A stretch of 5,395 nt of DNA from Nitrospirota bacterium (GTDB taxonomy: Bacteria > Nitrospirota > JACRHJ01): the NCBI GenBank assembly GCA_021785055.1, contig JAJYGS010000034.1:1-5395 (forward strand), written 5' to 3'. The translations under genes were made by a program, and so were the position numbers. This document shows, one piece after another, positions 1-5,218 of the stretch (the first letter of the stretch is position 1; the number at the start of each line of letters is the position of its first letter). A model generated the notes under the pieces. That model made no database searches and was not told where the DNA came from. It saw only the letters and a list, made by a program, of their open reading frames with translations.

Positions 1-610
1 TATTGGACAGCCAGCATGTCGTCCTGATAGGCGGCTCGACAAGCTCGTTTAGGCCGTAGAGCGCCTCCTGCACCGCGACTGCCTGCTCCTGCCCCCGCAC
101 GTTCCCGGCCATGTGCAGGACCACGAGGTCAACTATCAACCGGTCGTTTGAGATACCTGCCGCGTTCGCCTTTTCTATCAAATCCTCGATTATCCCAAGC
201 CGCTCGTCGGCGTCAGCCGGTACGCCCTTGCGCAATGGGTATATGACAAGATCGGCGCCCGCCGAAGCTGCGGCGCTTAAGATTCCCGCCATCTCCTTTT
301 CGCGCCGGTAGTCGGCGGAGAGGTAGTTCACGATAATCTTCCGTCCGGCGGCCTCGGCGGCAATCTCCTGGGCCTTGGGGTTCCTGCTGTCTATAGAGAG
401 AGCAAGACCCGCCTCGCGCGCGCCCATGACGGCGGTTTTGATGTATTTTTCGTCCCCGTCGCCGTCGAGGCTCAGGCTTATGGCAAGCATGTCCGCGCCG
501 GCGGCCTTAAGGGCCAGGGCCTGCCTTGCAATCCAGTCGTGGTTCCCCGTCCTGACTGCGGAAAGGAATTCACGGTTATTAAAGTTCAGGTTATTGGCTA
601 TAGCAAGCAT
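1..610 (-). CDS. Pterin-binding methyltransferase, AcsE/MeTr-like (DHPS-like fold), 3' end cut by window edge
   Basis: The 203 visible codons read as a pterin-binding TIM barrel resembling methyltetrahydrofolate:corrinoid/iron-sulfur protein methyltransferase (AcsE) more than true dihydropteroate synthase. Seen: D74 in SIDSRN, N95 in IVNYLS, D161 in IVDLVV and N203 in WLSN. These fall almost exactly where the pterin-contacting Asp75, Asn96, Asp160 and Asn199 lie in the Moorella enzyme, as I remember it. The segment GVPADADERL also matches the family (GIPKDSDTRL). The expected role is moving the N5-methyl group of methyl-tetrahydrofolate to a cobamide protein in the cytoplasm. Oddities: the N-terminal motif, usually ERIN, reads NNLN, and the usual DLNVG-like strand reads ISLSL, so this is a divergent member. 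The ATG at 608-610 follows AAAGGAGG by 6 nt, and the gap to nfu is 28 bp. The frame is still open at the left edge; perhaps a quarter of the protein is missing. The family call is good; the methyl acceptor is unknown. Confidence 0.8.
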   Translation of the reverse strand, partial: MLAIANNLNFNNREFLSAVRTGNHDWIARQALALKAAGADMLAISLSLDGDGDEKYIKTAVMGAREAGLALSIDSRNPKAQEIAAEAAGRKIIVNYLSADYRREKEMAGILSAAASAGADLVIYPLRKGVPADADERLGIIEDLIEKANAAGISNDRLIVDLVVLHMAGNVRGQEQAVAVQEALYGLNELVEPPIRTTCWLSN

Positions 611-638
611 AACCCGCCTCCTTTGCCTTAAACGGCGG

Positions 639-857
639 TCAGACGTTGATGACCTCGGTCACCTCCGGCACCTCTTCCTTTATGGCGCGCTCGACGCCCA
701 TCTTGAGCGTCATCTGGGACATCGGGCAGCTCCCGCACGCCCCCATAAGGCGCACCTTCACCACGCTCCCTTCCACGCCGACAAGCTCCACGTTCCCGCC
801 GTCCGCCTGGAGGAAAGGTCTTATTTTATCGAGTACGGCTTCCACTTTCTCTTTCAT
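639..857 (-). CDS. nfu: Nfu/NifU C-terminal-domain iron-sulfur cluster scaffold
   Basis: This 72-residue cytoplasmic protein is a complete stand-alone NifU C-terminal (Nfu) domain. Such domains carry a transient [4Fe-4S] cluster, usually bridged between two subunits, and pass it to apo-proteins. Seen: the family opening (VEAVLDKIRPFLQADGGNVEL), the cluster-binding CxxC as GACGSCPMS (C41, C44), and the tail GVERAIKEEVPEV. There is no A-type N-terminal domain as in E. coli NfuA and no IscU-like domain as in NifU, so it is the minimal form. AGGAGA lies 5 nt before the ATG, inside the 16-bp gap after desulforedoxin, so the two are almost certainly co-transcribed. It probably supplies or repairs Fe-S clusters; a specific client cannot be read from the sequence. 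Confidence 0.95.
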   Translation of the reverse strand: MKEKVEAVLDKIRPFLQADGGNVELVGVEGSVVKVRLMGACGSCPMSQMTLKMGVERAIKEEVPEVTEVINV

Positions 858-873
858 CGAACTCTCCTGTTGT

Positions 874-990
874 TTAATTGGTTTTTACCATGGGCTGGCC
901 GCAGCACACAAGCTCTCCGGCCCCGCTTTTCATCACCTGCACCACCTGCCCGCATATCTCGCACCTGTAAGTCTTCCCCTGTTCGGCCAT
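874..990 (-). CDS. Desulforedoxin (38-aa free-standing rubredoxin-type iron protein)
   Basis: A 38-codon ORF from ATG (988-990) to TAA encodes a free-standing desulforedoxin. Four cysteines, C10, C13, C29 and C30, sit in the diagnostic CxxC...CC arrangement (CEICGQVVQV, then LVCCGQPMV). This matches the small Desulfovibrio gigas protein in length and register; by my recollection of that sequence more than half the residues agree without gaps. Desulforedoxin is a homodimer with one Fe(Cys)4 centre per chain and is thought to act as an electron carrier. The same fold forms the N-terminal domain of desulfoferrodoxin (superoxide reductase), but no catalytic iron domain follows here because the frame stops. 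AAAGGAGG lies 5 nt before the start and an extended -10 promoter just upstream, so it leads the desulforedoxin-nfu-methyltransferase unit. Its small size makes it easy to miss. In D. gigas the gene is called dsr, a symbol also used for sulfite reductase genes, so I leave it blank. Confidence 0.92.
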   Translation of the reverse strand: MAEQGKTYRCEICGQVVQVMKSGAGELVCCGQPMVKTN

Positions 991-995
991 TCGGT

Positions 996-1003
996 CCTCC
1001 TTT
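996..1003 (-). promoter_or_regulatory. Strong Shine-Dalgarno of the desulforedoxin gene
   Basis: The minus strand reads AAAGGAGG, near-perfectly complementary to the 16S 3' end, 5 nt before the ATG at 988-990. It supports the 38-codon ORF as a real, well-translated gene and fixes its start. Confidence 0.85.
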
Positions 1004-1013
1004 GTCTTTCTCA

Positions 1014-1022
1014 ATTATAACA
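1014..1022 (-). promoter_or_regulatory. Extended -10 promoter for the desulforedoxin-nfu-methyltransferase unit
   Basis: In the 54-bp gap between the aminotransferase stop and the desulforedoxin start, the minus strand reads TGTTATAAT: a perfect TATAAT at 1014-1019 preceded by TGn, the extended -10 form. No good -35 box lies 16-18 bp upstream (GCGTTT at 17 bp is poor), as expected of extended -10 promoters that work without one. The predicted transcript would start near 1007 and have a leader of under 20 nt ending at the ribosome site. Read by eye, not tested. Confidence 0.55.
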
Positions 1023-1044
1023 CACGGTTCGGTCAGAAACGCGC

Positions 1045-1917
1045 TTAATCCGCCCGTATTCCCATTTTCAAGGCGCGCAACACCTCCTGCCTGTATGCCT
1101 CCGCGAGCATCTTCGTCACCCTTCCGGGAGCGCCGATTGTTTTGTCATCCACTTCCCGGACGGGCATAATTTCCATTGTCGTGTTGGTTATGAAGACCTC
1201 GTCCGCGTCCTTAAGCGCCGCCTCGGAGAACATCTCCTCGTAGACCTTTATTTCGAGCTTCTCCGCCAGTTCTATGACCAGGCCGCGCGTTACGCCTTCG
1301 AGTATCCCGGCGATGAGCGGTGGTGTGAGAAGCTCGCCGTTTTTTACCATGAATACGTTGGAGATTGTGCCCTCCGCCACGAAATTCGCGTGGTTCAGCA
1401 TTATCCCCTCGAACGCGCCGGCCTTTTTCGCCTCCATCTTGGCGAATATGTTATTTAAGAAATTTGTGGATTTTATGGCCGGATTCAAGGTCTCCGGGTG
1501 GTTCCTCCGGGTCTCGACAACGGCGATTTTTACGCCCTTTTCGTAAAGCTCCGTGGGGTAATCGACGAACTGCTTTGCGATTATCACGAACGTCGGGACG
1601 GGGCATAGCTCCGGGTCCAGGCCAATCTCCCCCGTGCCGCGCGACACGCTGACGCGGATGTATGCGTCCTTCAGGCCGTTTCCGGCCAAGGTATCGGAGA
1701 TTGCCTTCATTATCCCGTTCTCTTCCAGAGGCAGGGTAATCTCCATCAGTTTCGCGGAATGTTCAAGCCTTTCGATATGCTCTTCCAGATGGAACACGTA
1801 TCCGTCGTACGCCCGCAGCGTCTCGTATATCCCGTCCCCGTAGAGGTATCCGTGGTCGAATACGGAGACCTTCGCCTCTTCCTTCGGATAGAACGTGCCG
1901 TTAATGTAGATTTGCAT
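1045..1917 (-). CDS. ilvE: Fold-type IV PLP aminotransferase (branched-chain aminotransferase-like; possible PabC)
   Basis: This 290-residue PLP enzyme belongs to class IV (branched-chain aminotransferase, D-amino-acid transaminase, aminodeoxychorismate lyase). In order: FDHGYLYGDGIYETLR near residues 20-35, R50 in the phosphate-binding HIERL, K149 as the likely Schiff-base lysine in NPAIKSTNFLNN, E182 in VAEGTISNVF (pairs with the PLP ring nitrogen), and TNTTMEIMPV near 244-253. The length is normal. I take the ATG at 1915-1917 because GGGAGG lies 5 nt upstream and the family starts there; an ATG 27 bp further upstream lacks these supports. KSTNFLNN favours a branched-chain or D-amino-acid transaminase over PabC, which usually has a KHLNRLE-like motif. 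However, the YETLR stretch and the PabB-family gene nearby leave aminodeoxychorismate lyase (p-aminobenzoate formation) open. The family is certain; the substrate is not. Confidence 0.85.
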   Translation of the reverse strand: MQIYINGTFYPKEEAKVSVFDHGYLYGDGIYETLRAYDGYVFHLEEHIERLEHSAKLMEITLPLEENGIMKAISDTLAGNGLKDAYIRVSVSRGTGEIGLDPELCPVPTFVIIAKQFVDYPTELYEKGVKIAVVETRRNHPETLNPAIKSTNFLNNIFAKMEAKKAGAFEGIMLNHANFVAEGTISNVFMVKNGELLTPPLIAGILEGVTRGLVIELAEKLEIKVYEEMFSEAALKDADEVFITNTTMEIMPVREVDDKTIGAPGRVTKMLAEAYRQEVLRALKMGIRAD

Positions 1918-1922
1918 AAAGA

Positions 1923-1928
1923 CCTCCC
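1923..1928 (-). promoter_or_regulatory. Shine-Dalgarno fixing the aminotransferase start
   Basis: GGGAGG on the minus strand lies 5 nt before the ATG at 1915-1917. It makes this the start rather than the in-frame ATG at 1942-1944, which lies in the repeat-derived leader. Confidence 0.8.
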
Positions 1929-1934
1929 GTCGAA

Positions 1935-1980
1935 TAACCCTCACCCCCTGCCCCTCTCCCCTATGGCGAGGGGTTAAGGG
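1935..1980. repeat. C-rich dispersed-repeat remnant with a small palindrome
   Basis: The plus strand reads as runs of C (TAACCCTCACCCCCTGCCCC and onward) and then a G-rich arm (GAGGGGTTAAGGG). This resembles the CCCTCACCCC...GGGGAGAGGG palindromic repeats scattered through many bacterial genomes. This copy is degenerate: only a 5-bp stem, CCCCT (1958-1962) with AGGGG (1969-1973), remains intact. On the coding strand it carries four G-runs in the aminotransferase leader. Family assignment is from memory of similar sequences. Confidence 0.5.
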
Positions 1981-2686
1981 TAGATGTCATTCTGAGCGCA
2001 GCGAAGAATCTGTTTTTAATAAACCATTTTATTTTCCACCACCACATCAGTTCGCCAGCCGATTTGGCTTTACTATAGGAATCAATTTTTTCGTAAATAT
2101 ATTTAAAGGATACGCCAATATCTCCATATATTTCATTCTTTTGGCTCTTGATAAATTTTTGAATTTCTTCATTTTTCCAGATGATACCTATATACCAGCT
2201 AAAACCGTCATATATTCCTTCAATGTCAATTAATGCTTTTCGTTCGTAGGAACCAAGGTCTTCGAAATAGCCAATCAGGAAGTCATCGATTTCAAAAGGA
2301 GAATAATATTTTCTTTTTAAAATCTTTTGTTGCTTTTCGGGATTAATTTTAAGCTGGCTAACTATGCCTTCATCTATTACAAAATATGGAAATAGTTTCG
2401 GTTCAATATTTTCGCTGTATTCAACGTAGGCATTTTGAAATTTAAGTGCACCATAATCGAATAACATGATTATGTCCCGCGTCTCCTCACCGAAAAATTG
2501 TTCTGTAAATCTTAGTATAAAATCTGCCTTCGCCGTTTTGCTTATGCCGCCAAGCTGCTTTTTCGCAATCCACAATAAAAAAAGAGTGGCAAGAACCAAA
2601 CAAAATGTCCAGAAGGCGACTCTATCGACAGCGATACCGTTGTAAGTTGTAGTCCCACTGATTCTTGTTATGATCCCTTTTATCAT
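1961..2686 (-). CDS. Hypothetical AT-rich single-pass membrane protein
   Basis: This 241-residue protein has no function I recognise. One clear membrane segment (about residues 23-41, FWTFCLVLATLFLLWIA) is followed by KK, predicting a short N-terminus outside and a cytoplasmic body. After it comes ISKTAKADFILRFTEQFF and ETRDIIMLFDYGAL, then a charged, aromatic-rich helical region with many Lys, Glu, Ile and Tyr. The layout (N-terminal helix, then a K-A-DF-L segment and an ETR segment) recalls the DUF4760 family, but only weakly. It starts 5 nt after the pabB stop, with only a poorly placed GAGG. Its base composition is far more AT-rich than its neighbours (sampled 60-bp lines give 16 and 22 GC, against 34 in pabB), suggesting acquisition. 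Residues from R226 on (RFFAALRMT, then STLNPSP) are encoded by dispersed repeat sequence, so the native C-terminus was probably replaced. Confidence 0.7.
   Translation of the reverse strand: MIKGIITRISGTTTYNGIAVDRVAFWTFCLVLATLFLLWIAKKQLGGISKTAKADFILRFTEQFFGEETRDIIMLFDYGALKFQNAYVEYSENIEPKLFPYFVIDEGIVSQLKINPEKQQKILKRKYYSPFEIDDFLIGYFEDLGSYERKALIDIEGIYDGFSWYIGIIWKNEEIQKFIKSQKNEIYGDIGVSFKYIYEKIDSYSKAKSAGELMWWWKIKWFIKNRFFAALRMTSTLNPSP
1985..2011. repeat. Dispersed repeat, TGTCATTCTGAGCGCAGCGA type
   Basis: A 27-bp element with terminal inverted ends ATTCT (1989-1993) and AGAAT (2005-2009). I recognise it as a high-copy intergenic repeat of many environmental bacterial genomes; read on the minus strand it gives the telltale peptide FFAALRMT. 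Here it lies in frame at the 3' end of the hypothetical membrane-protein gene and abuts the C-rich repeat. Only one copy is in the window, so its repetitive nature is from prior knowledge, not shown here. Confidence 0.6.
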
Positions 2687-2691
2687 AATGA

Positions 2692-4263
2692 TTACAGCCT
2701 CTCCAGCGTCTTTATCAGCGCCTCCGCCTTGTGCAGGGTCTCGTAATATTCCCGCTCCGGGTCGCTGTCCGCCACTATCCCCGCACCGACCTGGACGTAC
2801 GCCTTGTTATCCTTTACCACAAACGTGCGGATAATTATATTAAAATCCATGTTGCCGTTGTAGCCGATGTAGCCGACGGAGCCGGTATACGGCCCGCGCG
2901 CAACAGGCTCAAGCTCGTCGATTATCTCCATGCACCGCACCTTCGGCACGCCCGTAATCGTCCCGCCGGGGAACGTCGCCCGAATCACGTCGAAGGCGTC
3001 CTTGCCCTTCGCCAGCCTGCCGGTAACGTTCGAGACGATATGGATTACGTGCGAGTAGTCCTCCGTAACCATAAGCTCGTCCACGTGGACGCTCCCGTAA
3101 TCGCATACCCGGCCTATGTCGTTTCGCTCAAGGTCGATTAACATTATATGCTCCGCGCGCTCCTTCTCGTTCAATAGAAGCTCGGAGCGCATGGCGTTGT
3201 CCCCGTTTAAGTCCCTGCCCCTGGGCCTTGTCCCGGCGATGGGACGGGTGTCGACGCGGCCATTTTCCAGCCGGACGAGCCGCTCCGGGGACGAGCTTAT
3301 AATCTTCACCTCCGGGAAATCGAGATAACAGGCGAAGGGCGACGGATTAACCTCGCGCAGCACACGGTAAATGTCGTACGGGCGTATTCCGCTCACGTCG
3401 GCCATAAGACGCTGGGAGAGGTTCGCCTGGAATATGTCCCCGGCGGCGATATATTCCTTTGCCCGGCCAACCATCTGTTTGTAGTCGTCTTTGGATGTAA
3501 GGGGCACGGCGACCGGTCGATCGGCTGCGACCGGTAGACCGGTTGCAGGGCCTGCGCCGAGGCGAAAATCTGCGGGGCGATTATCGGCGGCTTTTGCTGC
3601 GCCGTGGGCGGAATTATTACATAGTTTACCCCCCCCGCGGGAGAGGATTTTTTCCTCCAGCGCGCGCATCCTCTCAAGCATTTTATCGTATAATTCCGGC
3701 CACTTATCACGTTCCGGCGCGGAATACCCAAGCCCCGTCTCAGCCGCTCCGGGGATCCCGGTTATAAAGAGCTTTTTCTCAATGTTATCAAAGGAAAGGA
3801 GCAGGTCTACGAAAATGAAATAGGCATCGGGAATATTCAGGTCGTCCTTCGCAAGTGCCGGAATTTGCTCGAAATTATGAACGAAGTCGTAAGAGATAAA
3901 GCCCACGCACCCGCCGGTAAACGGCGGTAATCCTGGAATTCCTTCGACACGACAAGAGGTTACAAGCTCCCGAAGCTTCATGAGCGGCGCCCGCGAGGCG
4001 ACCGACCTCTTGCCGTCCCTGGTTATTTCTACCTGATTTCCCTTGCATTTCAAGGACATGAAAGGCTCAGACCCCATGAAGGAGTATCTGCCCGTGACCG
4101 GGTTTACGCGCGCGGATTCGAGCAGAAAAGGTTCCCTGTCTTCAAGCAGCGCGACAAAAGCGCGGGACGGGTTGAAATCCGGCATCTCCCGCATAAAATA
4201 AAGGGGCCTTAGAAGCCCCTTGTCCGCGTTTTTAAGGAATTCGTCTTTGGACGGAAGGTTCAT
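2692..4263 (-). CDS. pabB: Chorismate-utilising enzyme, PabB/TrpE family (aminodeoxychorismate synthase component I-like)
   Basis: This 523-residue enzyme aminates chorismate, toward p-aminobenzoate (PabB) or anthranilate (TrpE). The N-terminal domain carries LLES (47-50) and S61, the LLES-x10-S pattern linked to tryptophan binding. Residues 205-255 are a low-complexity Ala/Gly/Pro linker. The catalytic domain (about 258-523) contains GDIFQANLSQR, SSSPERLV, PIAGTRPRG (341-349), ERND (379-382), YSHVIHIV, FPGGTITGVPK (431-441) and GAGIVADSDPE (493-503). Most of these (QANLSQ, SSSPER, ERND, DFNIIIRT) look PabB-like. However, PIAGT has Ala343 where typical PabB has the catalytic Lys of PIKGT, a TrpE trait, and YSHVIH is also TrpE-like. 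Its ATG overlaps the pyrE stop as ATGA with no good Shine-Dalgarno, implying coupled translation. No glutamine amidotransferase (PabA/TrpG) is in the window. The family is certain; PabB over TrpE is about 60:40. Confidence 0.85.
   Translation of the reverse strand: MNLPSKDEFLKNADKGLLRPLYFMREMPDFNPSRAFVALLEDREPFLLESARVNPVTGRYSFMGSEPFMSLKCKGNQVEITRDGKRSVASRAPLMKLRELVTSCRVEGIPGLPPFTGGCVGFISYDFVHNFEQIPALAKDDLNIPDAYFIFVDLLLSFDNIEKKLFITGIPGAAETGLGYSAPERDKWPELYDKMLERMRALEEKILSRGGGKLCNNSAHGAAKAADNRPADFRLGAGPATGLPVAADRPVAVPLTSKDDYKQMVGRAKEYIAAGDIFQANLSQRLMADVSGIRPYDIYRVLREVNPSPFACYLDFPEVKIISSSPERLVRLENGRVDTRPIAGTRPRGRDLNGDNAMRSELLLNEKERAEHIMLIDLERNDIGRVCDYGSVHVDELMVTEDYSHVIHIVSNVTGRLAKGKDAFDVIRATFPGGTITGVPKVRCMEIIDELEPVARGPYTGSVGYIGYNGNMDFNIIIRTFVVKDNKAYVQVGAGIVADSDPEREYYETLHKAEALIKTLERL
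3509..3544. repeat. Two 18-bp tandem units (four imperfect 9-bp units) inside the pabB linker
   Basis: The plus strand reads GCGACCGGTCGATCGGCT followed by GCGACCGGTAGACCGGTT: two tandem 18-mers agreeing at 15 positions, each half an imperfect 9-mer. Read as coding strand it gives the near-repeat TGLPV / ADRPV in the Ala/Pro-rich linker between the two enzyme domains. This looks like linker growth by slippage in a tolerant segment. Confidence 0.65.
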
Positions 4264-4853
4264 AATTTACTTTTTTTGAAGTCCCTGCTCCCGGGTTTTA
4301 CAGCCTGGTTCCCCTGTGCGCAGAGCGGGCAGTCCTTTGGCTGGTATGTTTCTATGGCGAGGGTTACCAGGGCCTTGTACGGGACGTCCAACTCCGTACT
4401 GCCGCCGCTCCTGTCTATGATGGCCCCTGCCGCGGCGACTATGCCGCCGGACTCCCTGACTACTCGCATCGTCTCGCGGGTCGATCCGCCGGTCGTTATA
4501 ACGTCCTCCACGACGAGCGCCCGCTCGCCTTCGGATATGGAAAAGCCGCGCCTGAGGGTGAGCTTTCCTTCGACCCTTTCGGCGAAAACGGCCCGCACCC
4601 CAAGGGACTTGGCCACCTCCTGCGCGACGATTATGCCCCCAAGCGCGGGTGCGATTACCAGGTCTATTTTCTCGGAGCGGAAATTACTACCAAGCTTGAA
4701 ACACAGCTCCGTCGCAATATCCGGATACTGAAGCACGAGGGCGCATTGGAGGTATGTGGGGCTGTGCAGGCCCGACGAAAGCAGGAAATGCCCCTCCAGC
4801 AGGGCGCCTTTCTGCCTGAACATCTGAAGCACGTCGTCGTTTTGTTCGCTCAA
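4260..4853 (-). CDS. pyrE: Orotate phosphoribosyltransferase
   Basis: The 197-residue protein joins orotate to PRPP to give orotidine 5'-monophosphate, the fifth step of UMP synthesis, in the cytoplasm. Seen: GALLEGHFLLSSGLHS near residues 16-31, the flexible catalytic loop ERVEGKLTLRRGF (92-104), and the PRPP-binding signature VVEDVITTGGST (114-125). A CPLC motif (175-178) sits near the C-terminus, as in a subset of bacterial PyrE proteins. The start is TTG at 4851-4853: GGAGG lies 7 nt upstream, and starting at the next Met (residue 11) would clip the family's opening helix. The TTG overlaps the receiver's TGA by 4 bases, and the pyrE TGA overlaps the next ATG by 4 bases, so three genes are translationally linked. 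Length and motifs indicate an intact enzyme. Confidence 0.96.
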   Translation of the reverse strand: MSEQNDDVLQMFRQKGALLEGHFLLSSGLHSPTYLQCALVLQYPDIATELCFKLGSNFRSEKIDLVIAPALGGIIVAQEVAKSLGVRAVFAERVEGKLTLRRGFSISEGERALVVEDVITTGGSTRETMRVVRESGGIVAAAGAIIDRSGGSTELDVPYKALVTLAIETYQPKDCPLCAQGNQAVKPGSRDFKKSKL

Positions 4854-5218
4854 ACTTTAGCCTCCGGTTTTCTTGCCAGTTGGTCGATAGTATCCAGTAT
4901 TTCTTTTATTTTAACTGGCTTTGGCAACACTTTTTCCACGAGTAATATTAATGATTTGTCTTCGGTCTCGACATCCCATCCCGAAAGCAGGACCACCGGG
5001 ACCTTCGGGTAGTTTTTCTTTATGGCCCGCGCCAGGTCCCAGCCCGACGGACCGGGCAGCCCCAGGTCGGTAAATACTATGTCCGCGCCGTTTTTAAGTT
5101 TTTCAAGCCCTTCATTCGCGTCCGCCGCCGCCAGGACCTTATGCCCGAAATTCTCGAGGATCTTGACAAGCGCCTGTCTTACGCTCTCTTCGTCTTCTAC
5201 AATGAGGACTTTAGGCAA
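4850..5218 (-). CDS. Stand-alone response-regulator receiver domain (CheY-like)
   Basis: At 122 residues this is a receiver (REC) domain alone, with no DNA-binding or enzymatic output. Seen: the acidic pair E8/D9 with E10 (LIVEDEE), the phospho-acceptor D51 in IVFTDLGLPGPSGWD, S79 in VVLLSGWD as the switch Ser/Thr, and K100-P101 in VLPKPVK. All residues needed for phosphorylation are present. It would act through protein contacts, as CheY and Spo0F do, in the cytoplasm. The start is TTG at 5216-5218 with GGAGG 7 nt upstream; no ATG alternative keeps the first strand. It overlaps pyrE by 4 bases. No histidine kinase or target is in the window, so its pathway is unknown; its position ahead of pyrE does not prove control of pyrimidine synthesis. 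Confidence 0.93.
   Translation of the reverse strand: MPKVLIVEDEESVRQALVKILENFGHKVLAAADANEGLEKLKNGADIVFTDLGLPGPSGWDLARAIKKNYPKVPVVLLSGWDVETEDKSLILLVEKVLPKPVKIKEILDTIDQLARKPEAKV
4861..4865 (-). promoter_or_regulatory. Shine-Dalgarno deciding the pyrE TTG start
   Basis: GGAGG on the minus strand, inside the last codons of the receiver gene, lies 7 nt before the TTG at 4851-4853. It supports TTG rather than the ATG ten codons downstream. Confidence 0.8.

Noticed and set aside
375..1169. Long plus-strand open frame (264 codons)
   Set aside because: It is antisense to the methyltransferase, nfu, desulforedoxin and aminotransferase genes, its product is Arg/Pro/Ser-rich with no recognisable domain, and it lacks a ribosome site. 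It is a shadow of GC-rich coding on the other strand.
1958..1973. Hairpin CCCCT/AGGGG as a transcription terminator after the membrane-protein gene
   Set aside because: The stem is only 5 bp and no T-run follows in the direction of transcription; it is better explained as a repeat remnant.
2909..3106. Minus-strand alternative-frame ORF inside pabB
   Set aside because: It is Arg/Gly-rich and out of frame with strongly conserved pabB codons; an ordinary shadow.
4271..4277. A7 run at the 3' end of pyrE as a programmed frameshift site
   Set aside because: It lies in the last few codons, and a shift would change only the extreme C-terminus; Lys codons explain the run.
4276..4731. Plus-strand open frame opposite pyrE (151 codons)
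   Set aside because: It mirrors conserved pyrE codons, is Ser/Thr/Pro-rich, and has no family features.
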